Below are positions 8,533-17,628 of a DNA stretch of 64,000 nucleotides, one piece after another. The position numbers and the translations under genes were made by a program. The DNA lies in the NCBI RefSeq assembly GCF_004361815.1, contig NZ_SNWA01000001.1, positions 4,464,001 through 4,528,000 of the forward strand, read 5' to 3'. The stretch comes from Paraburkholderia sp. BL10I2N1. Lineage in GTDB: Bacteria > Pseudomonadota > Gammaproteobacteria > Burkholderiales > Burkholderiaceae. Positions within the stretch are counted from its first letter, which is position 1. Every line of letters starts with the position of its first letter. The notes under the pieces were generated by a model that did not search any database, was not told the DNA's origin, and worked only from the letters and a program-made list of their open reading frames with translations.

Positions 8533-9729
8533 TCAGGGCGCGGTGAGCGTTTCGAGTACCTGCCGCAGGAAGTGGTCGCATTCCGCGAGTTGCCACAACT
8601 CGACGGATTCGTCCGCCTTGTGGGCATCGTCGATGCTGCCAGGACCGCAGATGACAGTCGGAATTCCAGCCTGCGAGAACAGGCCGGCCTCGGTACCGTA
8701 GGTCACCTTGCGTGTCTCGAAGTCGTTGCACAGGCTCCGCACGAGTCGCGTGACGGCGGCTTGTTCCGCGCTGTCGAGCGCCGGGGTCGTGCCGACCTTT
8801 TCAAACGAGATCGACGCCATGTCGGCCACCGCGCGCATCTCCGGTTCGAGTTGCTCGCGGGCATAGCGGGCGATCTGTTCGAAAAAGCGTTCTGGATCTT
8901 CTGAAGGCAGGTTGCGATACTCAAAGAAGAACTCGCACTGCTCGGGAATCGTGTTGATCGCGATGCCGCCTGAGATCATGCCGGTCTGCGCCGTCGAAAA
9001 TGGCACGTCGAAGGCGCGATCGAACGGGCCGTTGCGGCGAAGTAGATCGGCGGCCTCGCGGATGCGGCAGATCAGCCGCGCCGCATATTCGATCGCGTTG
9101 ACGCCGCTCGGCGTGCGGGACGAATGGCCGGCCAGACCCTTCACGCAGCATCGGTAAGCATTGTTGCCTTTGTGCGCGACGACGGGCCGCATGCTTGTCG
9201 GTTCACCGACGATGCACCCAGCCGGGCGAATGCCGCGTTTCGCAAGTTCCGCCAGCAGCAACGGCGCGCCGAGACAGCCGACTTCCTCGTCGAAAGAAAA
9301 TGCGAGATGAATCGGCTCGCGCAGCCGGCGCTTCTGGATGTCGGGTAACAAGCCGAGCGTCACGGCGATAAACCCTTTCATGTCGCACGAGCCGCGGCCG
9401 TAGATTCGATCGCCGCGGATGACCGGATCGAAGGGATCACTTGACCAGTTCTGGCCGGTTACGGGAACGACATCGGTGTGTCCGGACAGCACGACGCCGC
9501 CATTCGTCTCGCCGTGCATCGCTGGCAACGTCGCGAACAGATTCGCCTTTTGCCGGGACCGGTCATAGACGAGAAGCGCTTCGACGTCGCGGGCTCGAAG
9601 GCGATCCCGGATTGCTTCGATCAGGCCGAGATTCGAGCGGCTGCTGGTCGTGTCGTATCGAATGAGCTCCTCAACTAGCGCAAGGTAAGGCGCGCGATTG
9701 CTTGCGCTAGCTGTCGGCTGATCAGGCAT
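8533..9729 (-). CDS. ArgE-like acetylornithine deacetylase (M20)
   Basis: A 398-residue M20 enzyme with SGHTDVVPV (first metal His/Asp), GRGSCDMKG and SFDEEVGCLG (catalytic Glu pair) motifs, closest in architecture to acetylornithine deacetylase. The open frame runs upstream, but the ATG at 9729 after AAAGAGG gives the family start. It converges on the GntR gene with a 12-bp gap. It is separate from the M20 gene at the left edge, and in this context it probably deacylates an N-acyl amino acid derived from the same pathway; true arginine biosynthesis is an alternative. Confidence 0.85.
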   Translation of the reverse strand: MPDQPTASASNRAPYLALVEELIRYDTTSSRSNLGLIEAIRDRLRARDVEALLVYDRSRQKANLFATLPAMHGETNGGVVLSGHTDVVPVTGQNWSSDPFDPVIRGDRIYGRGSCDMKGFIAVTLGLLPDIQKRRLREPIHLAFSFDEEVGCLGAPLLLAELAKRGIRPAGCIVGEPTSMRPVVAHKGNNAYRCCVKGLAGHSSRTPSGVNAIEYAARLICRIREAADLLRRNGPFDRAFDVPFSTAQTGMISGGIAINTIPEQCEFFFEYRNLPSEDPERFFEQIARYAREQLEPEMRAVADMASISFEKVGTTPALDSAEQAAVTRLVRSLCNDFETRKVTYGTEAGLFSQAGIPTVICGPGSIDDAHKADESVELWQLAECDHFLRQVLETLTAP

Positions 9730-10317
9730 GGCCAGTGACCTCTTTGTCTCGGTGTTAGATCGATCAATTCTATGCCGACGAAATTCTTTGAGGTGTGAAT
9801 GCATATCCCGAGCCGCGGGGTGCGTTGATAGAGCGTTTTCGGCAGCTCCGAATGCCCGAATTCGGCCGGGGGTTAGTTGAGTTGAGGCGGAGTTCCCGAA
9901 GCTGCAACCCCTTCTGACCGTGCGCAACGGCCGAACGGACTAAGCCACTCGCGCGGTAAGGTGCTCCGATTGAGCTCTGGTGGTGCCCGAGAAGAAACCC
10001 GCTCTGCTTTCTGGACGAGGCAATCCGCGTCGTTCCTCCCCAGGAGCAGAGCTTTGACTCCGATACATATTGATCCTTCACCCAGACCGATCTCTGTAAC
10101 GCCTGCACCGATTTGCTTAAGAGTACGTCGTAGCGGTCGACAGAGCCGGCGTCCTCTTCTTGATTCAGGGTCCTATAAACGGTCGGACGCTGCTGATCGC
10201 GACAGGCAGCAGCCGGGCCAGTTGCAGCCATTCGACCGCCATCTCGCGTGGACACTTGAACGTCGGCTTCGCCTCAAAGAACGGCCGTACACAACTTAGA
10301 GCCCAGATACGCTCTCT
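9730..10317. other. Gene-free spacer with short coding-like remnant
   Basis: No gene is recognised. On the minus strand, about 10160-10295, a short frame reads FFEAKPTFKCPREMAVEW and on to a stop, with coding-like composition, so it may be the tail of a lost gene. The spacer marks the change from GC-rich core DNA to the AT-richer ATPase gene. Confidence 0.4.
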
Positions 10318-12303
10318 TCAGCAGTTTTCTTCGATCGAGCCTTTCAACCACCGAATGGATTCCATCGCCGAGCTAAAATTGTCAGCATCAATTTCATTCG
10401 CATGCGCGTCGGCCCTGAGTTTGTTGACAGTGGTCATTGCATGCTCGAAGCGAGCCTTATCATCTCGGAAAATATTTTTAAAGGTTTCCCATTCACCGAT
10501 AATGGCGCGTTTTAAATCCGAGAAATAAACTTCACCGCGGAACATGTCGTCGTATGAATATGTTGCAGCCTTGTCTTTTTGGGATCTCTTTATCATTGCG
10601 TTGACGAATTTATCTTTGGCTACCGGGGTTCCAAAAGCTATTTTCAACGTGCGCTTTACAATATTCCTCAACTCTTGCTCAAACGAATTCCTTTCTGCGT
10701 TTAGCAACTCCCAGCGCTCTTCCAAAGTTGCGGGCGACCGAAGATGGGTTGCGGTATCGGCGATTGCATCTTGGACTGCGATGATGCGAAAGTGATACTT
10801 ATCGCTTGCCTTCGTCACAAGTCCATATCCAAGCAGATGGTTTATTAATGTTGGTTCGTCCAAAGCATATGACGAAAATGTCTGATGGTCATCAGCCGAA
10901 AGATGTTGCAAGAGCCTGTACTCATCAACGTACCTCTCCCTCAGGATGCGGAGAATAAGGTCAATGTAGTCCCGTGTGCTGAGTCTAAGCTCATCCCGTT
11001 TTTCACGGTATATTTCTTTTCTTATATGCACTTTACGAGGCAGAAGTTTTTTCAGATGCCACTGATGTAGTTTGCTACACACTTGGCGAATCAGAAATGG
11101 ATGCCCACCATATTCGTCCGTAAGGTAGGTATACACTTCCGTATCAAAGGACATCCCCATATAGCCACCAATATATTTGAGCATGGCGGTCACATCGTCT
11201 ACGTCAAAGAACCCAAGATATGTCGGCTCCACGTAGCGATATAGCGGATTGTCAAGGCTTGGACCTATAAGCGGTACCTCTACGCAGCGAGGATTAACAC
11301 CGCATACTAAGAAAGAGAAAAGATTTGGATTTTGTTGAAATGTCGACCGTATCGTTTGCCAAAAGGCGAGATAATCTGCACCACTAGCCCAATGATTTGT
11401 CGGCGACAGATCAAACGAGAGGTTTTCTATTTCATCGAATATAAGTAACGATGGCTTTCCATATGTTTTCTTGACTAACAAAAGATCCTCCGAAAATGCA
11501 ACCGAAGCTCCTGCCTCAGAATAGGCATGCTCGCCATGTCCGCCTTCCGCTATCGGATTTGCTTGAAACAAGGCTTGCTTAATGCGAAAAAGTGTTTGAT
11601 TCCAGCGGGCCTTGTGAAAGCGCGTATCAGTACAATCAATAAAAGCGACAGGCGCACCTATATCCCGAAGCTCTCTAACTACGGCCCAAAGCACAGACGT
11701 CTTGCCAATACGTCGAAGACCGAATATCGAACTGTTTTCCCCTTCATTGTATTTTCCGATAATACGTTGCACATCTGTTCGACGCCCAAAAAAGTACCTA
11801 TCCGTCTTCAAGGCAGACGAAATCGCGAAAAGATCCTTCGTATAGAGATTTTCCTCTAGCCGCCGTCTGACAATATCTCCCTTGCCTGCAACGCTACCCG
11901 TCAGTTCGTTATAACGGAATGGGACAAACACCCGCGCCTCGCTAGTGATACTCACCTTCGGTACGTTAGCCTCAACATCGGATGCATTCGAAACGATCAA
12001 GACACACAAGCGATCTAGTCGGTTTTGGCTTGCCGACAACGTTCTATCAATAAAATCGATAACGCGCGCATCGAGAACCGGATATGGATGAAGCACACAC
12101 AGCAACTCCGAGAAGAAACAGAATCGTTGCTGCAAATCATCGGTCGGCTTTAGATAAACTACCGGATATCTGTCTTTGCCTGCTTTTCCTACTTTCGCGT
12201 TTGAGACAAAAAATATCGTCGCTAGATTATGAACAATCTCGATCTCTTTCGGTCCAAAATCGTTTAACTTTACCGCCGGGCGAAGCCCAGGATTCTGTTT
12301 CAT
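10318..12303 (-). CDS. P-loop ATPase of the ATPase_2/STAND-like type, possible HEPN-like C-terminus
   Basis: A 661-residue protein in visibly AT-richer DNA than its flanks, which is a sign of transfer. Residues 1-155 form an unassigned N-terminal domain. Residues about 170-480 are an archaeal-ATPase-like module, with Walker A FGLRRIGKTS (Lys201), Walker B LLIFDEIENL (Asp290, Glu291) and a GGHPFLIRQVC sensor-like segment (399-409). The Lys/Glu-rich region from 525 on ends in a helical part with RADAH (630-634), reminiscent of the basic-histidine motif of HEPN RNases, though the spacing is short. No partner gene is adjacent. A stand-alone ATPase with an effector-like tail in an accessory spot fits a phage-defence or conflict protein, which is inference. 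The exact family was not identified. Confidence 0.75.
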   Translation of the reverse strand: MKQNPGLRPAVKLNDFGPKEIEIVHNLATIFFVSNAKVGKAGKDRYPVVYLKPTDDLQQRFCFFSELLCVLHPYPVLDARVIDFIDRTLSASQNRLDRLCVLIVSNASDVEANVPKVSITSEARVFVPFRYNELTGSVAGKGDIVRRRLEENLYTKDLFAISSALKTDRYFFGRRTDVQRIIGKYNEGENSSIFGLRRIGKTSVLWAVVRELRDIGAPVAFIDCTDTRFHKARWNQTLFRIKQALFQANPIAEGGHGEHAYSEAGASVAFSEDLLLVKKTYGKPSLLIFDEIENLSFDLSPTNHWASGADYLAFWQTIRSTFQQNPNLFSFLVCGVNPRCVEVPLIGPSLDNPLYRYVEPTYLGFFDVDDVTAMLKYIGGYMGMSFDTEVYTYLTDEYGGHPFLIRQVCSKLHQWHLKKLLPRKVHIRKEIYREKRDELRLSTRDYIDLILRILRERYVDEYRLLQHLSADDHQTFSSYALDEPTLINHLLGYGLVTKASDKYHFRIIAVQDAIADTATHLRSPATLEERWELLNAERNSFEQELRNIVKRTLKIAFGTPVAKDKFVNAMIKRSQKDKAATYSYDDMFRGEVYFSDLKRAIIGEWETFKNIFRDDKARFEHAMTTVNKLRADAHANEIDADNFSSAMESIRWLKGSIEENC

Positions 12304-13520
12304 CTTTCAGTAACCTGTGAATTATCTATAGTAATAACCAACCTAACCGCAGGCTTCTCAACAGTTTAGCCCTAAGTGCACTATATATACCTGCCCTTTT
12401 TGTTTGTTCGCTGCTCCGCGCCCCTCTCCAAATCCGTTCGGCCTTCTTGGCCGGTTTCTCCGAACGACGCAACCGCGCTCGGCAAAGAGTTTAATGCGTT
12501 TCAGCGTGCGATGTGGAACCGTTTGCAATGGACTCAGTAGTCTTCGCAACAGCCGGCACCGAAGTCCTTTAAGCAATAACCATCCGGTTGGTGTCGGTCG
12601 CGTCACACACCACAGAAACGGAGGCTTGCGGCAACAGAGCCTGTTGACTGTCGAAAAATCGTTCGTCGTCTGGTAAGCAGACGCGAACGACCGATGTGCC
12701 CTCAGAAACGGCCGTAGTGCTCGCATCGCTCTCAAGGGCACAAATGGGTCGTTTGCGGTCCCACGAGGCGCTCGAAAGCGGCCATTCGCTGTCGGCTGCA
12801 CATGCCCCGCTGCGAACGACCACAAAGGCCGACTTTGAGACGGTCGCACAACGCCGCCAAAAGCTCGGGAACCAATGAAACATCTGCGCTCCTGCGCCGA
12901 TCGATCCGCTCGGCGCCGGTTCCGGCGTTCCCTTTCCTTGCTTCCTACGTATCCCTTTCTCCCGCGAGCAGGATCCGGACTCACGACCACGATGAGCGCT
13001 GTCTATCACGATTCGGATTGCAAGGAGCCTCCCAGGCATATCCCTGCGCCGTTGGATCGGCTTTCGCGCATCCGTTAAGCCTCATCGGGCGTCTCGACTC
13101 TGCAGAGCGTCAATCCCCGAAAGAGCCCTACCCCTCAAAGACTAGTCAGGTGAAGGCCGCACGCGGCCTCCACATTCGCGCTCGCCGCGCGGCGTTTCAT
13201 CCCGCTCAACTGCGCAGTTTCGCCGCTACCAGTCTCCACCGTTCCCGCCCTAACCCGCGACCGTAGCCGACACCAGACGGCCGTCAAGGCGTTCGGGGCC
13301 GTGTCCTGCGCTTCGCTCCGTCCCGCACCCACCCCTCACTTCTTTCCTTGACGGCCGCCCGGCGCCGGCTCCTTGAGTCGCACGGGCGCGAACTCAGGAG
13401 ACTGGCGGCAGCAAAGCCAACCTCCAGCTTCGACCAGGATGAAACCAAACCCTACGACGGTGCGGAATCTTGGAGCCCGGTCAGCGCAACACCGATCAAC
13501 TTCTTGATGTGGAGATTGCC
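12304..13520. other. Long stretch without a recognised gene
   Basis: About 1.2 kb. The first 100 bp are AT-rich and probably carry the ATPase promoter. From 12360 to 13260 several long open frames exist on both strands, but their Arg/Ser/Pro-rich translations match nothing I recognise and look like GC-driven open frames. The last 250 bp lead into the DUF932 gene and contain an inverted repeat at 13278-13357. Confidence 0.5.
13278..13357. repeat. 12-bp inverted repeat upstream of DUF932 gene
   Basis: CGGCCGTCAAGG (13278-13289) and its exact complement CCTTGACGGCCG (13346-13357) are separated by 56 bp. It is a possible operator or leader stem-loop for the DUF932 gene, which starts 163 bp later. 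Confidence 0.4.
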
Positions 13521-13781
13521 ATGCAACTCGCTTCCTCTTTCCGCTACGGCTCCCCGATGCTTCGTTCCGACTCGCCCCTCTCCGATGACCAGATCCGTCG
13601 CATCGCGCCGTCCATCTTCGCCGAAGGCAAGCATCAAAGCCGCTCGGAACGCTACACCTACATTCCGACCATCGATGTACTGAAGGGCCTGCGCAACGAA
13701 GGCTTCCAGCCCTTCATGGTGTGCCAGACACGTGTGCGCGATCAGGACAAACGCGAATTCACGAAACACATGATCCGCATG

Positions 13782-13787
13782 CGCCAC
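13782..13787. repeat. Target-site repeat CGCCAC (second copy 17624-17629)
   Basis: The hexamer CGCCAC occurs at the DUF932/RIT left junction and again at the right junction, where it overlaps the last five bases of the right inverted repeat. It is either a 6-bp target duplication or the crossover core used by the recombinases. Confidence 0.7.
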
Positions 13788-13813
13788 TAACCGCAAGCTT
13801 GCGGTTAATGGCG
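13782..13813. repeat. 32-bp near-perfect palindrome at RIT left junction
   Basis: The arms are CGCCACTAACCGCAAG and, read on the other strand, CGCCATTAACCGCAAG: 16 bp each with one mismatch and no spacer. The inner 20 bp (13788-13807) are a perfect palindrome. It joins host CGCCAC to the TGGCG that starts the left inverted repeat and has no counterpart at the right end. Confidence 0.75.
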
Positions 13814-13836
13814 TAACGGCAAGGAAGCCGTAATGC
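13809..13836 (+). repeat. RIT left inverted repeat
   Basis: A 28-bp repeat beginning TGGCGTAACGGCAAGGA. It matches the reverse complement of 17601-17628 at 27 of 28 positions. Confidence 0.85.
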
Positions 13837-13958
13837 GAAGGGGTATCGTGTACCTCGGCGCTGGGCGTAGGTTACGGCTGTTCAACTTTTCATTATTTGA
13901 TAGCCGCCCAAACCGCCAGTTATGACGCTCGCGCTTCCCGCCAGGAAAGGAGGTCATC

Positions 13959-15188
13959 ATGTATCGATCGGTACCTTGTTCAAGTCCGTGGCTTGATCTA
14001 TTGAGGCATCGTCTCCAGGACGCAGGCTACTGTCGCAGGATCGCGAAGCAATATGACTTTGCTGCGCGATGCTTCCTTCTCGATCTGGAGCGTCGAGGAA
14101 AAACTATCGAGTCTGTATCTCGGTCAGACGTCGACATGTATCTCGCGAACCTGAAGCGGCTACATGACCAGCATCCGCTACCCGTCGCCAGCAGAAGGAA
14201 AGATTGTGCCTCTATCAAGATGCTGCTGCGACTGGTCCACAACGGCAAGTGGCCGCCAGAGTTCGCGCCGACAACGGATCACGATATCGTCGTGTTCGAT
14301 TTGGTGCGCAGCTATGAAACGTGGATGGTGGAGATGCGCGGGCTATCTCCTAACACGCGCAGACATAGACGCTTCGAAATGTATTCTCTTCTGAGGTGGC
14401 TGCACGATCATGGAACGAGCATTGAAACGTTATGCCTTCCGGACCTCGACGCCTATATTGCATCGCGGGTTGTCGTGATGAAGCGCCGCTCAAAGGCACA
14501 TGTAATAAGCACGTTACGTGGTGTACTGCGCTACCTGTTCGATAGCAATCAAATCGCAACGGATCTGGCAAACGCCATTGATGGACCTATCATCTATAAG
14601 CACGAGGCTATTCCGACGACAATCCCTCGAAAGGACATCGATCGGGTGCTGGAAATTGCCCGACGCGATCGCTCACCATTAGGTATCCGTAACTACGCGA
14701 TGCTGATGCTTCTGTCGACCTATGGCCTGCGCAGTGGAGAGATCCGTGGTTTGCGCCTGTCAGATATCGACTGGCGGCATGAACGGATTCACATCAGACA
14801 TACAAAGACAGGTGCGTGCTCGGAGCTGCCATTGTTACGTGATCCCGCCGACGCGCTATTCGACTATCTCAAGTGCGGTCGTCCCGCGACGTCAACGCGA
14901 GAAGTGTTTGTGCAGGCGGTAGCGCCTTATGGGCCGCTGCGTGCCGGTCTTCATCGGGTGCTGAACCACGCCATTCAGGCCGCAGGAGTGTCGCTGACAG
15001 GAAAGCGCGGGGTTCATGTCTTGAGGCATAGCCGGGCCGAGTCTTTGCTGGGTAGTGGCGTATCGATCAAGGTGATCGGAGATATCCTGGGACATTACAG
15101 TGTGCGAGGTACAGCAATGTATCTCAAGCTGGCAACTGACGATTTACGGTCAGTCGCACTTGATCTTCCGCAAGAGGTGACGACATGA
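13959..15188 (+). CDS. ritA: RIT tyrosine recombinase A
   Basis: A 409-residue tyrosine recombinase. The C-terminal catalytic domain shows an Arg in GLRSGEIRGLRLSDID, the HVLRHSR (HxxR) box, LGHYS and the nucleophile Tyr in AMYLKLA. The N-terminal half carries SAM-like DNA-binding helices. A strong AAAGGAGG lies 5 bases before the ATG. The stop overlaps the ATG of the next recombinase (ATGA). The three proteins probably act together on the element ends. Confidence 0.92.
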   Translation: MYRSVPCSSPWLDLLRHRLQDAGYCRRIAKQYDFAARCFLLDLERRGKTIESVSRSDVDMYLANLKRLHDQHPLPVASRRKDCASIKMLLRLVHNGKWPPEFAPTTDHDIVVFDLVRSYETWMVEMRGLSPNTRRHRRFEMYSLLRWLHDHGTSIETLCLPDLDAYIASRVVVMKRRSKAHVISTLRGVLRYLFDSNQIATDLANAIDGPIIYKHEAIPTTIPRKDIDRVLEIARRDRSPLGIRNYAMLMLLSTYGLRSGEIRGLRLSDIDWRHERIHIRHTKTGACSELPLLRDPADALFDYLKCGRPATSTREVFVQAVAPYGPLRAGLHRVLNHAIQAAGVSLTGKRGVHVLRHSRAESLLGSGVSIKVIGDILGHYSVRGTAMYLKLATDDLRSVALDLPQEVTT

Positions 15189-16534
15189 CTAGCAACGACC
15201 TTGTTCTCCGGTTCGTCGACACGCTGTCGATAGGACCTGAGACGCGTAGCGATTACGCCCGTGCCTTGCGGAAGTTTGAGACCTTCATGTCCGACAAAGC
15301 GCTTCCAGACGAAGAAAGCGCGATTGAAGTCCTGCGGACGTGGTTGCGACAGGAAGTCCAAAAATCGCCAGTGAGTTGCGTGGAAAACCGGGCACGCGTA
15401 GTCGTCCGCTACCTGCAATGGCGCACGAACGCCGGAGGTGGTTCGCATCCCGTTCTAGAACTGTACGCACATTACGGACGACTGATCGGTCCGGTTGTTC
15501 GGGCCTTGCTCGAAGATGACAACGGAAGCGCCCTGCGACGGCTGATTCCACTTCCCGTTTGGGGCAGCGTACTTGGCCCTGCGATGCAGGAACACGTTGT
15601 GCGGATGAAGTCACTGGGCTACCGGTACGATACGCGCGCGAGTGATCTGCTGCGCTTCGACCGATTCCTACAGCGTCACCCTGCACTGGCAACTGTCCCG
15701 CTTCGACAGCAGTTCGATGCATGGCGTAACGAAAGCCCCGGCTTGCGGCATCAGTACCTGGCTCAGCAATGTGGAGCCACGCTGTCAAAAGCGTTACGCC
15801 GAAAGGCCCCTGAGGTCCCAACTCTGCCGATCGAACCAGGATTATATGGCCGACTGATCCAGCAGGAGCGGTGCCCATATCTCTTTACCGAGGCTGAGAT
15901 TCGTATGCTGCTCGATGCGGCTCGCACATTCCCTTCACCGAAGGCACCTCTACGGCCAGTCGCTCTGCACGCAATGATGACGTTGGCATACTGTGCCGGT
16001 TTGCGGCTCGGCGAAATCGCATCGTTAACCGTCGGCGATCTGGATCTTGCCCGCGGGCTACTCGAGGTCCGCGAGACGAAGTTTTTTAAGTCGCGCCGCT
16101 TGGCCCTGTCGCCAAGCGCGCTCGACGTCCTACGCGCCTATCTGGAAGCACGCGCGGCATTCGGTGCACCGATCACATCGAGAGCCCCCTTGTGGTGGTC
16201 GCCGCTGCGTCGATCGGGATACTGCAAAAGGCTAATTGAATGGATGTTGACCGAGGTAATTCGTCGCGCAGGGCTTAAACCCGCGCATGGTCATCAAGGG
16301 CCACGGGTTCATGATATTAGGCACACATTCGTTGGGCATCGGATGGTGCAATGGTATCGAGCTGGCATCAATCCTCAAGATCGCTTACCGCATCTGGCGG
16401 CGTACCTTGGTCACAAGGATATCCGGTCGACACTCGCATACCTGCACGTCTCTCCAGAACTGCTCCGTCAGGCTAGTGAACGCTATCGGCGTCACAATGC
16501 ACGCGTGCTGCGTTTGCCGGGAGAAGCGTCATGA
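15185..16534 (+). CDS. ritB: RIT tyrosine recombinase B
   Basis: A 449-residue tyrosine recombinase, the longest of the three. Catalytic residues are visible in CAGLRLGEIASL (Arg), VHDIRHTFVGHR (HxxRH), LGHKDIRST (His) and the Tyr in LAYLHV. It overlaps its neighbours by four bases on each side, so expression is coupled. The N-terminal extension of about 200 residues has no motif I recognise beyond the usual core-binding helices. Confidence 0.92.
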   Translation: MTSNDLVLRFVDTLSIGPETRSDYARALRKFETFMSDKALPDEESAIEVLRTWLRQEVQKSPVSCVENRARVVVRYLQWRTNAGGGSHPVLELYAHYGRLIGPVVRALLEDDNGSALRRLIPLPVWGSVLGPAMQEHVVRMKSLGYRYDTRASDLLRFDRFLQRHPALATVPLRQQFDAWRNESPGLRHQYLAQQCGATLSKALRRKAPEVPTLPIEPGLYGRLIQQERCPYLFTEAEIRMLLDAARTFPSPKAPLRPVALHAMMTLAYCAGLRLGEIASLTVGDLDLARGLLEVRETKFFKSRRLALSPSALDVLRAYLEARAAFGAPITSRAPLWWSPLRRSGYCKRLIEWMLTEVIRRAGLKPAHGHQGPRVHDIRHTFVGHRMVQWYRAGINPQDRLPHLAAYLGHKDIRSTLAYLHVSPELLRQASERYRRHNARVLRLPGEAS

Positions 16535-17532
16535 AAATGGCACCCCTCGCGTACTGGCTCCACGCGTTCTTCCACGAGTGGCTCGCTGAGCAGCGCAATT
16601 GTTCGCGACACACAATTCTGTCCTATCGCGACACCTGGCGACTTTACTTGCGGTTCGTCGCTGCACGGCGACACTGCCCGGTAAGCTCAATCAAGCTTGA
16701 CGAATTGACCGCCGACGAAGTGCTCGCGTTCCTCAAGCACATCGAATCAGAGCGGCATACATCGATAGGCACACGCAACTGCCGGTTGGCGGCACTCCAT
16801 TCTTTTTACCGGTTCATTGCGGACCGGGAGCCGTTAGCGGCCATGCAATGCGCTGCCGTATTGCGCATTCCTGCCAAGAGAGGGCCAATTACCGAACCCG
16901 CGTACCTCGACATCGAGGAGGTCGAGGCGATTCTGCGCCAGCCAGACCGCTCGACACCAGAGGGACAACGCGATTACGCGCTTCTTGCCTTCCTGTATAA
17001 CACTGGCGCGCGCATCCAGGAAGCATTGAGTCTCTGTCCGTGCAATATCCGTCTGGCAGCGCCGGAGCAGGTGAAGCTTTGTGGTAAGGGCAACAAGATG
17101 CGGATCTGTCCGATCTGGCCGGAAACCGCGGCATTGCTGGCTGCGTTGCTCGAGCGAAACCCGAGACCGGAGAACGAACCGTTGTTCGTTAATCGTTATG
17201 GTTTCCCTCTCAGTGCCGCCGGCGTGCGATACAAGCTCGCGCAGTACGTGCGGACGGCGACGAACGAGGCACCGTCTTTACGAGGGAAACGCGTGCATCC
17301 GCACACGTTTCGCCACACGGTCGGGGTCCAACTGGTGGCGTCCGGAGTTGATGTCACCGTGATAAGAAGCTGGTTCGGACACGTGAGTCTCAACACGACA
17401 AATCATTACGCACGCGCGAACATCGAGACCAAGCGGCGCGCTCTTGAACAAATGGACCAGTCAACCCGGCCTCGCAGTCCGCCGCGGTGGCGACGTAATC
17501 CGAATCTCCTGGATTGGCTTGACTCCCTATAA
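16531..17532 (+). CDS. ritC: RIT tyrosine recombinase C
   Basis: A 333-residue XerC/D-like recombinase with Arg in NTGARIQEALSL, HTFRHTVGVQL (HxxR), FGHVSLNTT (His) and Tyr in HYARAN. The core-binding domain at the N-terminus (SRHTILSYRDTWRLYLRF) is typical of phage integrase SAM-like domains. The start is set by the ATGA overlap with ritB. The gene ends 68 bp before the right inverted repeat. Confidence 0.92.
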   Translation: MKMAPLAYWLHAFFHEWLAEQRNCSRHTILSYRDTWRLYLRFVAARRHCPVSSIKLDELTADEVLAFLKHIESERHTSIGTRNCRLAALHSFYRFIADREPLAAMQCAAVLRIPAKRGPITEPAYLDIEEVEAILRQPDRSTPEGQRDYALLAFLYNTGARIQEALSLCPCNIRLAAPEQVKLCGKGNKMRICPIWPETAALLAALLERNPRPENEPLFVNRYGFPLSAAGVRYKLAQYVRTATNEAPSLRGKRVHPHTFRHTVGVQLVASGVDVTVIRSWFGHVSLNTTNHYARANIETKRRALEQMDQSTRPRSPPRWRRNPNLLDWLDSL

Positions 17533-17600
17533 CCGCCTGGTAATGCGAAGCAGGAACACATTCGAAATGCCGATCATCGCACCTGCCAGCCGTTTCCTCT

Positions 17601-17628
17601 GCATTACGGCCTCCTTGCCGTTACGCCA
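17601..17628 (-). repeat. RIT right inverted repeat
   Basis: A 28-bp mirror copy of 13809-13836 with one mismatch. It abuts the restored DUF932 sequence after one further base (C). Confidence 0.85.

Noticed and set aside
12358..12990. A 210-codon minus-strand frame
   Set aside because: No recognisable domain, competing frames of similar length on both strands, and no convincing start site; recorded as an unexplained block instead.
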